Assembly: GCF_901827205.1 (NCBI RefSeq)
Contig: NZ_LR594675.1
Coordinates: forward strand, 2,604,001 to 2,668,000
Source: Variovorax sp. PBS-H4
Lineage (GTDB): Bacteria > Pseudomonadota > Gammaproteobacteria > Burkholderiales > Burkholderiaceae_C
Direction: 5' to 3'
DNA length: 64,000 bases
In this document: positions 8,622-17,760 of the stretch, one piece after another
How positions within the stretch are numbered: the first letter of the stretch is position 1
Layout of the letters: each line of letters starts with the position of its first letter
Translations under genes and position numbers: made by a program
The notes under the pieces: model-generated
Told to the model about the DNA's origin: nothing
The model's input: only the letters and a program-made list of their open reading frames with translations
Databases searched by the model: none

Positions 8622-10013
8622 CTATGCGTGGGCCGTCCTTGAAGAAGGTTCCGCGTCCGGCTGATGGGCTGCCGCGTCGTCGATGTCGCGGCCGGTGAAG
8701 TCCTTCAGCCACAGCAGGCCCAGCAGCGATACCAGCGTCATCCCGAGCAGGTACCACGCCGGTGCCAGCTTGTTGCCGCTTGCGCCCACCAGCCAGGTGC
8801 TGACGAAGGGCGAGAAGCCGCCGAACAACGCCACGCCCACGCTGTAGACCAGCGACATGCCGCTGGCGCGCACATGCTTGGGGAACATCTCCGGGAGCAT
8901 GGTGATGGCGGGTACCGTCTGCACCACCAGCGCGGTGCTCAGCACGCCCACCACGATGAACAGCACGGCCGCCGTGGGCGATGCGTTGAGCCACCAGAAA
9001 GCGGGGTAGATCAGCAACGCCATCGCGACGCGGCCCCACACGATCAGCGGCTTGCGACCGACGCGGTCTGAAGCCACGCCCACCAGCGGCGCCAGCACGA
9101 ACGACAGGAGGCCGGTGAGCACCGCGCCGAACAGCGCCACCGTCGGCGGCAGGCCCAGCTCGCGCACCGCGTAAGTCGGCATGTAGAAGGTCACCACATA
9201 GGCTGCGGCAGTGCCTCCCAGCACGCTGAGGATGGCGGCCAGCACCGTGCGGCCGTGCTCGCTGCAGACTTCGGCGATGCTGCTGCGCTGCTCGGGGGCG
9301 GGCGGCGCTCCCGCGGTTTCCAGCGACTCGTCGAGATGGCGGCGGATGTACATGCCGACCGGTGCGATCAGCATCCCGATGAAGAAAGGTACGCGCCAGC
9401 CCCAGGCTTCCATGCCTTGCGGGCCGAGCGCCGCGGTCAGGCCGCCGGCGACCGCCGCGCCGAGCAGGATGCCCAGGCCCTGGCTGGCGAACTGCCAACT
9501 GGCCATGTAGCCCCGGTTGGCAGGCGTCGCATGCTCGACCAGCAACGTGGTGGAAGCGCCGACCTCGCCACCGGCGGAGAAGCCCTGCAGCAGCCGCGCC
9601 AGCACGATCAGGATCGGCGCTGCGACGCCGATCTGCGCATAGGTGGGGGCAAGAGCAATCATTGCGCAGCCCAGCGCCATGAGAAAGATGGTGAGCGTCA
9701 TGGCCTTCTTGCGGCCCGCGCGGTCCGCGTAGGCACCGATCACGATTCCACCCAATGGCCGCATGATGAAGCCGACGCCGAAGCTGCCGACCGTCAGCAG
9801 CAACTGGCCATAGCTGTCGAACGTGGGAAAGAAGAGCTTGCCGATCACCAACGCCAGGAAGCCGTAGATGGTGAAGTCGAAGAACTCGAGACCGTTGCCG
9901 ATGGTGGTGGCGACAATGGTCTTGCGCCGGCTCATCGGAGTAGCTCCGCCCTTGGCTGCGCCATGAGCCTTGAGCGCGGCCGCGGGGCTCACGTGCGAAT
10001 GTTTCGGGGTCAT
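8622..10013 (-). CDS. MHS-family MFS metabolite:proton symporter
   Basis: A 463-residue inner-membrane transporter. The opening RRKTIVATTIGNGLEFFDF, the loop ADRAGRKKAM and the segment ARLLQGFSAGGEVGAS are signatures of the metabolite:H+ symporter branch (ShiA, ProP, KgtP type), which imports organic acids or osmolytes with protons. The substrate is unknown. The ATG at 10013 is preceded by AGGAG at ideal spacing. It is divergent from the esterase gene across 177 bases that contain a small palindrome. Confidence 0.9.
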   Translation of the reverse strand: MTPKHSHVSPAAALKAHGAAKGGATPMSRRKTIVATTIGNGLEFFDFTIYGFLALVIGKLFFPTFDSYGQLLLTVGSFGVGFIMRPLGGIVIGAYADRAGRKKAMTLTIFLMALGCAMIALAPTYAQIGVAAPILIVLARLLQGFSAGGEVGASTTLLVEHATPANRGYMASWQFASQGLGILLGAAVAGGLTAALGPQGMEAWGWRVPFFIGMLIAPVGMYIRRHLDESLETAGAPPAPEQRSSIAEVCSEHGRTVLAAILSVLGGTAAAYVVTFYMPTYAVRELGLPPTVALFGAVLTGLLSFVLAPLVGVASDRVGRKPLIVWGRVAMALLIYPAFWWLNASPTAAVLFIVVGVLSTALVVQTVPAITMLPEMFPKHVRASGMSLVYSVGVALFGGFSPFVSTWLVGASGNKLAPAWYLLGMTLVSLLGLLWLKDFTGRDIDDAAAHQPDAEPSSRTAHA

Positions 10014-10085
10014 GGGGCTCCTCTTGTTGTGACGGCGTCGGTGCCGTTGTGGATGCGGGGCATCTGCCGCGCTCATGAAAGAACA

Positions 10086-10100
10086 ATATCTCGAGGATAT
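10086..10100. promoter_or_regulatory. possible operator between divergent transporter and esterase genes
   Basis: Inverted repeat ATATC-TCGAG-GATAT in an otherwise GC-rich 177-base divergent intergenic region. It is 73 bases upstream of the transporter start and 91 upstream of the esterase start, so a repressor here could control both. Short arms mean chance occurrence is possible. Confidence 0.3.
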
Positions 10101-10190
10101 CGGCAACTCCCTGCATTCATGATGCCGGACCGCCCGCAAGCCGTCGATGCGGCACACTTCGGCCATCCACGCAACAAAACTCTTCCGTCC

Positions 10191-10859
10191 ATGTCCCTCG
10201 CTCCCATCGAGATCGAAACCGGCCCCAACCCTACCGCCACTGTGCTCCTGATGCATGGACTGGGCGCCGACGGCAATGATTTCGTGCCCATCGCCAGCGA
10301 GCTCGACCTGTCGGGCGCCGGCGCGGTGCGCTTCGTGTTCCCCAACGCGCCGGTCATCCCGGTCACCATCAACGGCGGCTACCGCATGCCGGCCTGGTAC
10401 GACATCGCCGCGCCCGACCTGGTCAAGCGCGAGGACGAGGCCGGCCTGCGCCGGTCGCAAGCCGCGATCGAGGCCCTGATCGCCAACGAGAAGCAGCGCG
10501 GCATCCCGGCCGGGCGCATCGTGGTTGCAGGTTTCTCCCAGGGCTGCGCAATGGCGCTGATGACCGGGCTGCGCAATGCCGAGCGGCTGGCCGGCATCGT
10601 CGGCCTCTCGGGCTACCTGCCGCTGGCTTCGACCACCGCCGCCGAGCGCCACGCCGCCAACCATGACGTACCGATCTTCCTCGGCCACGGCGTGCGCGAC
10701 GGCGTCGTGCAGATCGAGCGAGCCCGCGCATCGCGCGATGCACTGGTGGCGCTGGGCCATGCCGTCGAATGGCACGAGTACCCGATGGAGCACTCCGTCT
10801 GCATGGAGGAGATCGCCGACCTCAACCGCTTTTTGCTACGCGTGCTGGCCGCTCCTTGA
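10191..10859 (+). CDS. carboxylesterase/lysophospholipase, alpha/beta hydrolase
   Basis: A 222-residue cytoplasmic esterase of the phospholipase/carboxylesterase family (EstB/YpfH type), near full length for the family. The nucleophile elbow GFSQG is at 114-118 with Ser116; Asp170 (in HGVRDGVV) and His201 (in PMEHSVC) complete the triad. LLMHGLGADGND at 19-30 supplies the oxyanion-hole loop. It hydrolyses short acyl or thioester bonds in this family. The ATG at 10191 gives the natural N-terminus; an open frame further upstream is antisense to the transporter gene. Confidence 0.9.
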   Translation: MSLAPIEIETGPNPTATVLLMHGLGADGNDFVPIASELDLSGAGAVRFVFPNAPVIPVTINGGYRMPAWYDIAAPDLVKREDEAGLRRSQAAIEALIANEKQRGIPAGRIVVAGFSQGCAMALMTGLRNAERLAGIVGLSGYLPLASTTAAERHAANHDVPIFLGHGVRDGVVQIERARASRDALVALGHAVEWHEYPMEHSVCMEEIADLNRFLLRVLAAP

Positions 10860-10974
10860 TATCGGGATCGGCGCTATAGCAGAAACGCCGTCGGCGCTTT
10901 AAATACGGGTGTCAGCAGGCTGCCTGCGGCCGTGCTACCTTCCGGCCCACAAAGATTCACCGGGTCATAACGAC

Positions 10975-12552
10975 ATGAGCAAACTACAGGAGCGCCTGGG
11001 AGCGCTCGCACCCGCGCGCCTGAAGGGAGTCCGCCGGGGGATCGAGAAGGAGAGCCTGCGCGCCCAGCCCGACGGCAAGCTCGCCGCGACACCGCATCCC
11101 GCCGCCCTGGGTTCGGCCCTGACCCATCCGCACATCACGACCGATTTCAGCGAGTCGCAGCTCGAGCTGATCACGGGCGTACACGCCGATGTCGAGACGT
11201 GCCTGGCCGAGCTCGCGGAGGTGCACCAGTTCACCTACCGCGCGCTCGCCGATGCCGGGGACGAACGGCTGTGGGTGTCGAGCATGCCGTGCGGCCTGCC
11301 GCCGGACGAGACCATTCCGATCGGGCGCTACGGCTCTTCGAACGTCGGCCGTGCCAAGAGCGTCTACCGCATGGGCCTGAGCCACCGCTACGGGCGGCGC
11401 ATGCAGACCATTTCGGGCATCCACTACAACTGGTCGATGCCGGACGTCTCGAGCGCGGAGTACTTCGCGCTGATCCGCAACTTTCGCCGCCATGCCTTCC
11501 TGCTGCTGTACCTGTTCGGTGCCTCGCCGGCCCTGTGCTCGAGCTTCGTGGCCGGGCGCGCGCACGAGCTCAAGCCGCTGGGCGAGGGCGGCATGCACAT
11601 GCCGTACGGCACTTCGCTGCGGATGGGACGGCTGGGCTACCAGAGCGAGGCCCAGGCTTCGCTGGCCGTGAGCTACAACAGCCTCGACGGCTATGCCGCT
11701 TCGCTGCAGGACGCGCTGACGCGGCCGTGGCCCGCCTACGAGGCCATCGGCATCCAGAACCTGGGCGGCGAATACAACCAGCTTGCCACGAGCCTGCTGC
11801 AGATCGAGAACGAGTTCTACGGCACCATCCGGCCGAAGCGCGTGATCTTCCCCGGCGAGCGGCCGCTGCATGCGCTGCGGGAGCGGGGCGTCGAATACGT
11901 GGAAGTGCGGCTGATGGACCTCGATCCCTTCGAGCCCCTGGGCATCAATGCCTCCACCATGCGCTTCCTGGATGTCTTCCTGCTGCACTGCCTTCTGGCC
12001 GACAGCCCGCCGGATACGCGCGAGGAGATCGCGGAGCTGGCCCACAACCAGCATCTCACGGCCGCGTGCGGACGCGAGCCCGGGCTGAAGCTGCTGCGCG
12101 GCGGGCGCGAGGTGGCGCTGACCGAATGGGGCGCCGAACTGCTCGAGGCCTGCGTCCCGATCGCCGCCGCCCTGGACGCGGCCCACGGCGGCAGCCATCA
12201 TGCCGACGCTGTGCGCGCCGCCGAAAAGGCACTGGCCGACCCGGCCTTGCTGCCGTCGGCGCGCGTGCTCGAGACGATGGCGCGCTCGCATGGCAATTCC
12301 TTCATCGACTTCGTGCGTGCCCGTTCCGAAGAAACGCGCGCCGCGTTGCTGGCGCTGCCTTTCAGCGCGGAGCAACAGGCGCGCTTCGAGCGGGCGACGC
12401 AGGACTCCATCGAAGCGCAAAGGCAGATCGAGGCCGCCGACACCATGCCGTTCGAGGTTTACCGCGAGCAGTACGTCTCGCCTGCGCGCCTCGGCTTCAA
12501 GAAGCACTGGATCGATTCGCCCCAGACCGTCACCCAGCCGGCGGCACTATGA
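10975..12552 (+). CDS. gshA: glutamate-cysteine ligase, proteobacterial type
   Basis: A 525-residue ATP-dependent ligase making gamma-glutamylcysteine, the first step of glutathione synthesis. The N-terminus RGIEKESLR, the block TTDFSESQLELIT and the segment QTISGIHYNWSMP are the diagnostic glutamate- and metal-binding motifs of the E. coli GshA type; length fits (about 520). The start ATG at 10975 aligns with the family N-terminus. Its stop overlaps the convergent ornithine cyclodeaminase gene by six bases (12547-12552). No gshB lies beside it. Confidence 0.96.
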   Translation: MSKLQERLGALAPARLKGVRRGIEKESLRAQPDGKLAATPHPAALGSALTHPHITTDFSESQLELITGVHADVETCLAELAEVHQFTYRALADAGDERLWVSSMPCGLPPDETIPIGRYGSSNVGRAKSVYRMGLSHRYGRRMQTISGIHYNWSMPDVSSAEYFALIRNFRRHAFLLLYLFGASPALCSSFVAGRAHELKPLGEGGMHMPYGTSLRMGRLGYQSEAQASLAVSYNSLDGYAASLQDALTRPWPAYEAIGIQNLGGEYNQLATSLLQIENEFYGTIRPKRVIFPGERPLHALRERGVEYVEVRLMDLDPFEPLGINASTMRFLDVFLLHCLLADSPPDTREEIAELAHNQHLTAACGREPGLKLLRGGREVALTEWGAELLEACVPIAAALDAAHGGSHHADAVRAAEKALADPALLPSARVLETMARSHGNSFIDFVRARSEETRAALLALPFSAEQQARFERATQDSIEAQRQIEAADTMPFEVYREQYVSPARLGFKKHWIDSPQTVTQPAAL

Positions 12553-13569
12553 GGCAATGAGTCGGAACAGGTCCTTGGGGTCGCCGTCCGGCGGCGCCAG
12601 GGCGATGTCCTGCCCCACGCCGTGCTCCAGCGCGAGCCGGTGGACCAGGCGCAGCGCGGAGTAGTCTTCCAGTGCGAAGCCGACCGAGTCGAAGACCGTG
12701 ACCTGGGCCTCGTCCTGCCGCCCCGGCTCGGTGCCTGCGAGCACCCGCCATAGCTCGACCACCGGAAAGTCGGCCGGCAACTGCTGGATCTCGCCTTCGA
12801 TGCGGCTCTGCGGCGGGTATTCGACGAACACACGCGCGGTCTTCAGCACGTCCACATGCAGCTCGGTCTTGCCGGGGCAGTCGCCGCCCACCGCGTTGAT
12901 GTGCATGCCCGGCTCGATCATCCCGGGCGTGAGAACGGTCGCGCGCGCCTTGAGCGCTGTCAGCGTGCTCACGATGTCGGCGCCGCGCACCGCCTCGGCG
13001 ATACCGGCTGCACGCTGCACGCGAAGGGCCGGATAGGCCGCCAGGTTTCGCACCAGCTTGTCGGTCGCGGCCGGATCCAGGTCGTAGGCCCGCACCTCGT
13101 CCACCCCCAGCAGCGCATGGAAGGCCAGCGCCTGGAACTCGGCCTGGGCGCCATTGCCGATCAGTGCCATGCTGCGTGCATGCGGCCGGGCCACCGCCTG
13201 CGCCGCAAGGGCCGAGACGGCGGCGGTACGCAGCGCGGTGGTGAGCGTGAGCTCGGCGAGCAGCAGCGGAAACCCGGTCTCCACCTCGGCCAGCACGCCG
13301 AAGGCCATCACCGTGGGGAGACCCCGCGCGGTGTTGGCGGGATGGCCGTTGACGTACTTGAAGGCATAGTGCCGCGCGTCGGCCACCGGCATCAGCTCGA
13401 TCACGCCCAGTGCCGAATGGCTGGCCAGCCGGGCCGCCTTGTCGAATTCGGGCCAGCGCAGGAAATCCTCCCGCAGGGTCTGGGCCAGTGTCTCGAGGAA
13501 GCGGGGCGCTCCCATCGACCTGACGAGGGCCGACAACGCGTGAATGTCGACGAAGCGTGTGGTTGCCAT
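12547..13569 (-). CDS. ornithine cyclodeaminase/mu-crystallin family protein
   Basis: A 340-residue NAD(P)-binding enzyme. The dinucleotide fold has IGNGAQAEFQ at 137-146, and the N-terminal domain has FKYVNGHP (Lys71) and the conserved Arg114 in ALRTAAVSALAA. Bacterial ornithine cyclodeaminases turn ornithine into proline and ammonia, but this family also contains alanine dehydrogenases and ketimine reductases, and the sequence alone does not decide. It stands alone, convergent with gshA. Confidence 0.87.
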   Translation of the reverse strand: MATTRFVDIHALSALVRSMGAPRFLETLAQTLREDFLRWPEFDKAARLASHSALGVIELMPVADARHYAFKYVNGHPANTARGLPTVMAFGVLAEVETGFPLLLAELTLTTALRTAAVSALAAQAVARPHARSMALIGNGAQAEFQALAFHALLGVDEVRAYDLDPAATDKLVRNLAAYPALRVQRAAGIAEAVRGADIVSTLTALKARATVLTPGMIEPGMHINAVGGDCPGKTELHVDVLKTARVFVEYPPQSRIEGEIQQLPADFPVVELWRVLAGTEPGRQDEAQVTVFDSVGFALEDYSALRLVHRLALEHGVGQDIALAPPDGDPKDLFRLIAS

Positions 13570-13714
13570 GGTCGCAAGAAAACTTCCGTATTAGCCGGGT
13601 AGGCCATCGCCTACCCGCGTTGACCCTGATGACTCACCGAGCCGGCGCTGTTGCGAATCATCATGACATCAAGCAAGCCAAGATCCCCGACAACCCCCGT
13701 TTCTCGAAGCCGCC

Positions 13715-14092
13715 ATGACTTTCAAGACCTACCTGGTTGAAGACAACCCCGTGATCCGGGAGAACCTCGTAGGCTTCCTGGAAGACATCGCGGACGCAAC
13801 AGTCGTGGCCCATGCGGCGGGAGAACGCGAGGCGGTCGACTGGCTGGACCAACACCGCGACGGCTGGGACATGGCCATCGTCGACCTGTTCCTCCAGCAG
13901 GGCAACGGGCTCGGTGTGGTCGATGCGGTCCGCCGGCGCGGCGCTCACCAGAAGGTGGTGGTGCTGAGCAACTATGCCACGCCGGACATGCGGGCCCGCT
14001 CCAAGGCGCTCGGCGCCGATGCCTTCTTCGACAAGTCTGCAGAGATCGAGCTGCTGCTGGACTATTGCGAGAAGCTGAGCCACCGGAACTGA
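13715..14092 (+). CDS. orphan single-domain response regulator
   Basis: A 125-residue receiver domain with no output domain. The acidic pair Glu9/Asp10, phospho-acceptor Asp57, Ser85 and Lys107 (in FFDKS) are all in place, so it should accept phosphate. Stand-alone receivers act in phosphorelays or bind targets directly; no kinase is adjacent. It sits between ornithine cyclodeaminase (divergent) and the acyltransferase (convergent). Confidence 0.88.
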   Translation: MTFKTYLVEDNPVIRENLVGFLEDIADATVVAHAAGEREAVDWLDQHRDGWDMAIVDLFLQQGNGLGVVDAVRRRGAHQKVVVLSNYATPDMRARSKALGADAFFDKSAEIELLLDYCEKLSHRN

Positions 14093-14099
14093 GCGGCGA

Positions 14100-15296
14100 T
14101 CACCAACCAGGCGCAGCGCGCGCCCGGCTATTGGGACCTGCACCGAGACCCCGCGTACACCCAGCCGATCGCCTTTGCCCGAACAGAGGTCGCAGCCAGC
14201 TGATGCGTCGGATCAGTCCATCGGTCAGGATCCAGCAGCCCAGGACGGCAAGAGCGAGCAGCAGCAGCGGTTCGAGCACCGGCCCCAGCCGCCAGGGCGC
14301 GAGCAGCACGGCGGCGGCCACGATCAAGGTCTGGTGCAGCATGTACCAGGGATAGACCGACTCGTTGGCCCACTCGAGCCAAGGCCAGGGGCGGTCCAGG
14401 TGGCGGCGGGCGAAGCCCAGGATGGCAGCGATCGCGGTCCACAGGTAGAAAGCCCGGAGCCCGCGCAGCAGCCAGGCTTCGGCGCCGACGGCACGCAGCA
14501 GCAGGTAGGTGGTCACGAAGCCTAGCGCCAGCGCCAACGCCCACCCGCGCAGGCGCTCCAGTTCCCGCCAGAGGCCGTCGTCGATGCCCATCCAGTAGCC
14601 GTAGAGAAATACCGTGAAGTAAAGCGGGTGCAGGTAACCGTCGTGGATCAGGTCGTGGGTGGCCGGGAAGCGCGGCGCCAGCGTCAACCCGTAGAGCATC
14701 AGCGGCATGGCGGGCAGCACCAGCAGGCGCCAGCGCCGCAGCCCGGTGAAGGCGGCGCGCAGCCGTTGCGCCGGGGCCGAATCCAGCAGCGGCTGCAACA
14801 GCGCGATCGCGGCGGTGTAGACGAAGAGGTAGGGCAGGTACCACAAGTGATTCCAGGTCATGCCGAAATCCGAGCCTGCAAAGGCGCCCTTCGGCCAGGG
14901 CCCCATCCGCAGGTAGCGCAGCATGAAGTCGCCGAAGCCCGGCGCCACCAGCCCGTGCGCCAGTGCCTCGGCATAGGCCTGGTACGGGACCACCACCGTC
15001 ATGCCGAAAGCCAGCGGCAGCAGGAGGCGCAAGGCGCGCTGCCGGATCAGGGCCAGCGGGTTCCGGCCGCGGAACAGGAAACCGAGCGCGACGCCAGAGA
15101 TCACGAACACCAGGTCCATGCGCCAGATGTTGACCATCTGCATCGGCGCCTGCAGCCAGGCCGCCGCATGCGGACTCTTGAGGTGCCAGGGCCAGTCGGC
15201 CACGTAGTACATGCCCACGTGGTAGAGGATCAACAGGCCGAAGGCCAGCGCGCGCAGCGCGTCGATGTCGTGGCGGCGGGGCGAGGCGGGGGGCAT
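14100..15296 (-). CDS. acyltransferase-3 family membrane protein (OpgC-like)
   Basis: A 398-residue polytopic membrane protein with about ten hydrophobic segments. The start RRHDIDALRALAFGLLILYHVGMYY carries the acidic and histidine residues typical of the acyltransferase-3 fold, and WRMDLVFVISGVALGFLFRGR matches the OpgC/MdoC subgroup, which adds succinyl or acetyl groups to periplasmic glucans or surface polysaccharides. The acceptor here is unknown, and no glucan genes are nearby. It is divergent from a membrane LytTR regulator, with 9-bp repeats in between. Confidence 0.85.
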   Translation of the reverse strand: MPPASPRRHDIDALRALAFGLLILYHVGMYYVADWPWHLKSPHAAAWLQAPMQMVNIWRMDLVFVISGVALGFLFRGRNPLALIRQRALRLLLPLAFGMTVVVPYQAYAEALAHGLVAPGFGDFMLRYLRMGPWPKGAFAGSDFGMTWNHLWYLPYLFVYTAAIALLQPLLDSAPAQRLRAAFTGLRRWRLLVLPAMPLMLYGLTLAPRFPATHDLIHDGYLHPLYFTVFLYGYWMGIDDGLWRELERLRGWALALALGFVTTYLLLRAVGAEAWLLRGLRAFYLWTAIAAILGFARRHLDRPWPWLEWANESVYPWYMLHQTLIVAAAVLLAPWRLGPVLEPLLLLALAVLGCWILTDGLIRRISWLRPLFGQRRSAGCTRGLGAGPNSRARAAPGW

Positions 15297-15361
15297 GGGC
15301 GGCTCCTGGCTGTTCGAAGGCGGCCATGGTGGGCGCCCCGGGCGCCCGGGCGGCGCGCGGA

Positions 15362-15411
15362 GTGACGATCTGCCGCTCCTCTGGGACGAAAGGAGGCCAC
15401 CCGGGACGAAA
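15362..15411. promoter_or_regulatory. LytTR-style direct repeats between acyltransferase and LytTR genes
   Basis: Perfect 9-bp direct repeats GGGACGAAA at 15383-15391 and 15403-15411, start-to-start 20 bp with an 11-bp spacer. A weaker copy (6 of 9) lies at 15362-15370, another 21 bp upstream. LytTR regulators typically bind two 9-bp direct repeats about two helical turns apart. The site lies 27 bases before the LytTR gene and 66 bases before the acyltransferase start. Confidence 0.5.
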
Positions 15412-15437
15412 TCCGCCCCGATTCACGAGAATGCCGC

Positions 15438-16328
15438 ATGCCCGACGCCGCCCGCGAGACCCCGAAGAACCTGTTCGAGCGCTATCAGCCCTACCGTCGG
15501 CGCGTCGAAGTCGCCTTTTGGGTGGTCCTCATGGCGTTGCAGGCCGCCTTCAACTGCGTGGTCGCGGTGATCGACGCCGACCGCGCCGGGCGGGCGCTCC
15601 CAACCTGGCAGCCGGTCACCTGGGAGCTGTCCAGCCACCTGATGCTGCTTGCGCTGGTGCCCGCCGTGGTCGCGTTCGAGCGCCGCTTTCCGCTCGGCTT
15701 CTCAGGCTTCGCCCGCAACCTGCCGTGGCACCTGGCCGGCAGCGTGGTCTTCAGCCTGCTGCACGTCGGAGGCATGGTCGCGCTGCGCCGGGCGGCCTAT
15801 GCCTGGGCCGGCAGCCGCTACGGCTTCGGCGGGGCCGAGCAGTGGGCCTACGAATACCTGAAGGATGTGCGCGTCTACGCGTTGTTCCTGATCGCGATCC
15901 TGAGCTATTGGCTCTTCATGCTGCGGCTGCAGGGCGAGGCGCGCGTGCTCGATCCGCCCGAGGAGCCCGCCGGGGCGCCGCCGCCTGCGCCGCAGCAGCA
16001 GCCCCAGGGGCGGCCCGAGCGCTTCCTGGTTCGCAAGCTGCGGCGCGAATTCCTGATCGCGGCCAGCGACATCGACTGGCTGCAGGCGCAGGGCAATTAC
16101 GTGGGCCTGCGGGTGAAGGGCCATGACTACCTGCTGCGCGCCACCCTGACCGACTTCCTGGCGCAGCTCGACCCGGCGCGTTACGCCCGGGTGCACCGCA
16201 GCTACGCCGCGAACCTGGACCGCGTGACCGAGATCGAGCCGCTGGAAGGCGGCGATGCGCGCCTGCTGATGGAGGACGGCACTCGCATCCCCTGCAGCCG
16301 GCGCTACCGCGACGCGCTGCGCGCGTGA
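15438..16328 (+). CDS. membrane-anchored LytTR transcriptional regulator
   Basis: A 296-residue protein with about four transmembrane segments in residues 20-165, a proline-rich linker (about 172-195), then a C-terminal LytTR DNA-binding domain from about 198 to the end: FLIAASDIDWLQAQGNYVGL and ARVHRSYAANLDRVTEIEPL are diagnostic. It lacks a receiver domain, so it is a one-component membrane regulator rather than a response regulator. It probably senses something in the envelope and controls itself and the divergent acyltransferase (inference from the 9-bp repeats). Confidence 0.88.
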   Translation: MPDAARETPKNLFERYQPYRRRVEVAFWVVLMALQAAFNCVVAVIDADRAGRALPTWQPVTWELSSHLMLLALVPAVVAFERRFPLGFSGFARNLPWHLAGSVVFSLLHVGGMVALRRAAYAWAGSRYGFGGAEQWAYEYLKDVRVYALFLIAILSYWLFMLRLQGEARVLDPPEEPAGAPPPAPQQQPQGRPERFLVRKLRREFLIAASDIDWLQAQGNYVGLRVKGHDYLLRATLTDFLAQLDPARYARVHRSYAANLDRVTEIEPLEGGDARLLMEDGTRIPCSRRYRDALRA

Positions 16329-16391
16329 GCGCCCCCGGGCACCGGCGACAATCGCCGCCTTCCCCCGACCCCGAGCAAGAAAGAAGTCCCG

Positions 16392-17345
16392 ATGGCCATC
16401 CAGTGGTTCCCCGGCCACATGCACCTGACCCGGAAGGCTATCGCCGAGCGCATTGCCGAGATCGACGTGGTCATCGAGTTGCTGGATGCGCGTCTGCCCG
16501 GCTCCAGCGCCAACCCGATGCTGGCCGAGCTGACCGGCCACAAGCCGGGGCTCAAGGTGCTGAACAAGCAGGACCTGGCCGATCCCGAGCGGACCGCGCT
16601 GTGGCTGGCCTACTACAACGCACAGCCGGCCACGCGCGCTATCGGTCTCGACGCCAGCCAGGCGGCGCCTGCGCGACGCCTCGTGGATGCCTGCCGCGAG
16701 CTGGCGCCGCAGCGCGGCAGCATGGCCAAGCCGATGCGGGTGCTGATCTGCGGCATCCCCAACGTCGGGAAGTCCACGCTGATCAATACGCTCGTCGGCA
16801 CCCGCAAGGCCAAGACCGGCGACGAGGCCGGCGTGACCAAGCTGGAGCAGCGCATCGTGCTGGCCGACGGCTTCTATCTCTGGGACACGCCCGGCATGCT
16901 GTGGCCGCGCATCGTTGTGGCGCAGAGCGGCTACAACCTGGCAGCCAGCGGGGCGATCGGCCGCAATGCCTTCGACGAGGAACTGGTGGCGCTGGAGCTG
17001 CTGGGCTACCTCCAGCGTCACTACGCGGGGCTGCTCGAGGCGCGCTTCAGGCTGGATGCAGTCGCGGGCCTCGGCGACGACGAGCTGCTCGAGGCCATCG
17101 GCCGCCAGCGCGGCGCCCTGCTGGGCAAGGGCCGCGTCAACCTGCAGAAGGCGGCCGAGATCGTCATGAACGAGTTCCGCAGCGGGAGCCTGGGGCGCAT
17201 CACGCTCGAGACACCCGAGGAGTTCGTGCAATGGCTGGCCGCGGGACAGGTGCTGGATGCGCAGCGCCAGGCGAAGAAAGAAGCCCGCGGGCGAAAGAAG
17301 AAGGGGCCGCCGAGCCGCGAGGAGGCGCCGCCCGGGGATACCTAG
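16392..17345 (+). CDS. ylqF: ribosome biogenesis GTPase, RbgA/YlqF type
   Basis: A 317-residue GTPase with circularly permuted motifs: G4 NKQD at 58-61 comes before G1 GIPNVGKST at 121-129, and G3 DTPG is at 165-168. The N-terminus QWFPGHMHLTRKA matches the YlqF/RbgA family, which acts late in large-subunit assembly. The last 35 residues are a basic tail rich in Lys/Arg/Glu. It stands 63 bases after the LytTR gene and could share its transcript. Confidence 0.92.
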   Translation: MAIQWFPGHMHLTRKAIAERIAEIDVVIELLDARLPGSSANPMLAELTGHKPGLKVLNKQDLADPERTALWLAYYNAQPATRAIGLDASQAAPARRLVDACRELAPQRGSMAKPMRVLICGIPNVGKSTLINTLVGTRKAKTGDEAGVTKLEQRIVLADGFYLWDTPGMLWPRIVVAQSGYNLAASGAIGRNAFDEELVALELLGYLQRHYAGLLEARFRLDAVAGLGDDELLEAIGRQRGALLGKGRVNLQKAAEIVMNEFRSGSLGRITLETPEEFVQWLAAGQVLDAQRQAKKEARGRKKKGPPSREEAPPGDT

Positions 17346-17428
17346 GGCACGTACCGGGAAACTCCGGGCCACGAGGTCGTCCCGCCGGGTGAAGATGCAC
17401 GCCAACAACAATTTTGGGTGGAGCCGCC

Positions 17429-17716
17429 ATGCACTACGTCTTCGCACGCATCACCGTCAAACCGGAGGTCGCGGAGCTCGCGAAATCCCTTCTTCTGGAC
17501 CTCGTCGCCAAGTCGCGGCAACACCCCGGCTGCATGGCCTACGAGCTCTTCCAGCAAACCGAGGCGCCCCACGTGTTCCAGACCGTGGAGCATTGGAAGG
17601 ACAAGGCCGACGCCGAGGCGCACATGAAGACGCTGCATGTCGGCGCGGCGCTCGCCGCTGCGAGTCCGCTGCTTGCGACGGGGCCCGAGATCGTCGCGTA
17701 CGGCCGGCTCGCCTGA
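17429..17716 (+). CDS. ABM-family putative quinol monooxygenase
   Basis: A 95-residue ferredoxin-fold protein of the antibiotic biosynthesis monooxygenase (ABM/YgiN) family: the pattern ITVKPE, a central HPGCMAYELFQQ strand and VEHWKDKADAEAHMKTLH helix are typical. Such small dimeric proteins oxidise quinols without cofactor, or are of unknown function. I chose the ATG at 17429, ten bases after a GGTGGAG-type ribosome site; a TTG at 17414 would add five residues. Confidence 0.85.
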   Translation: MHYVFARITVKPEVAELAKSLLLDLVAKSRQHPGCMAYELFQQTEAPHVFQTVEHWKDKADAEAHMKTLHVGAALAAASPLLATGPEIVAYGRLA

Positions 17717-17760
17717 TGGCGCGCCTCGACAGGGGCGTGCCACGTGCCGGAGCCGTCGAG

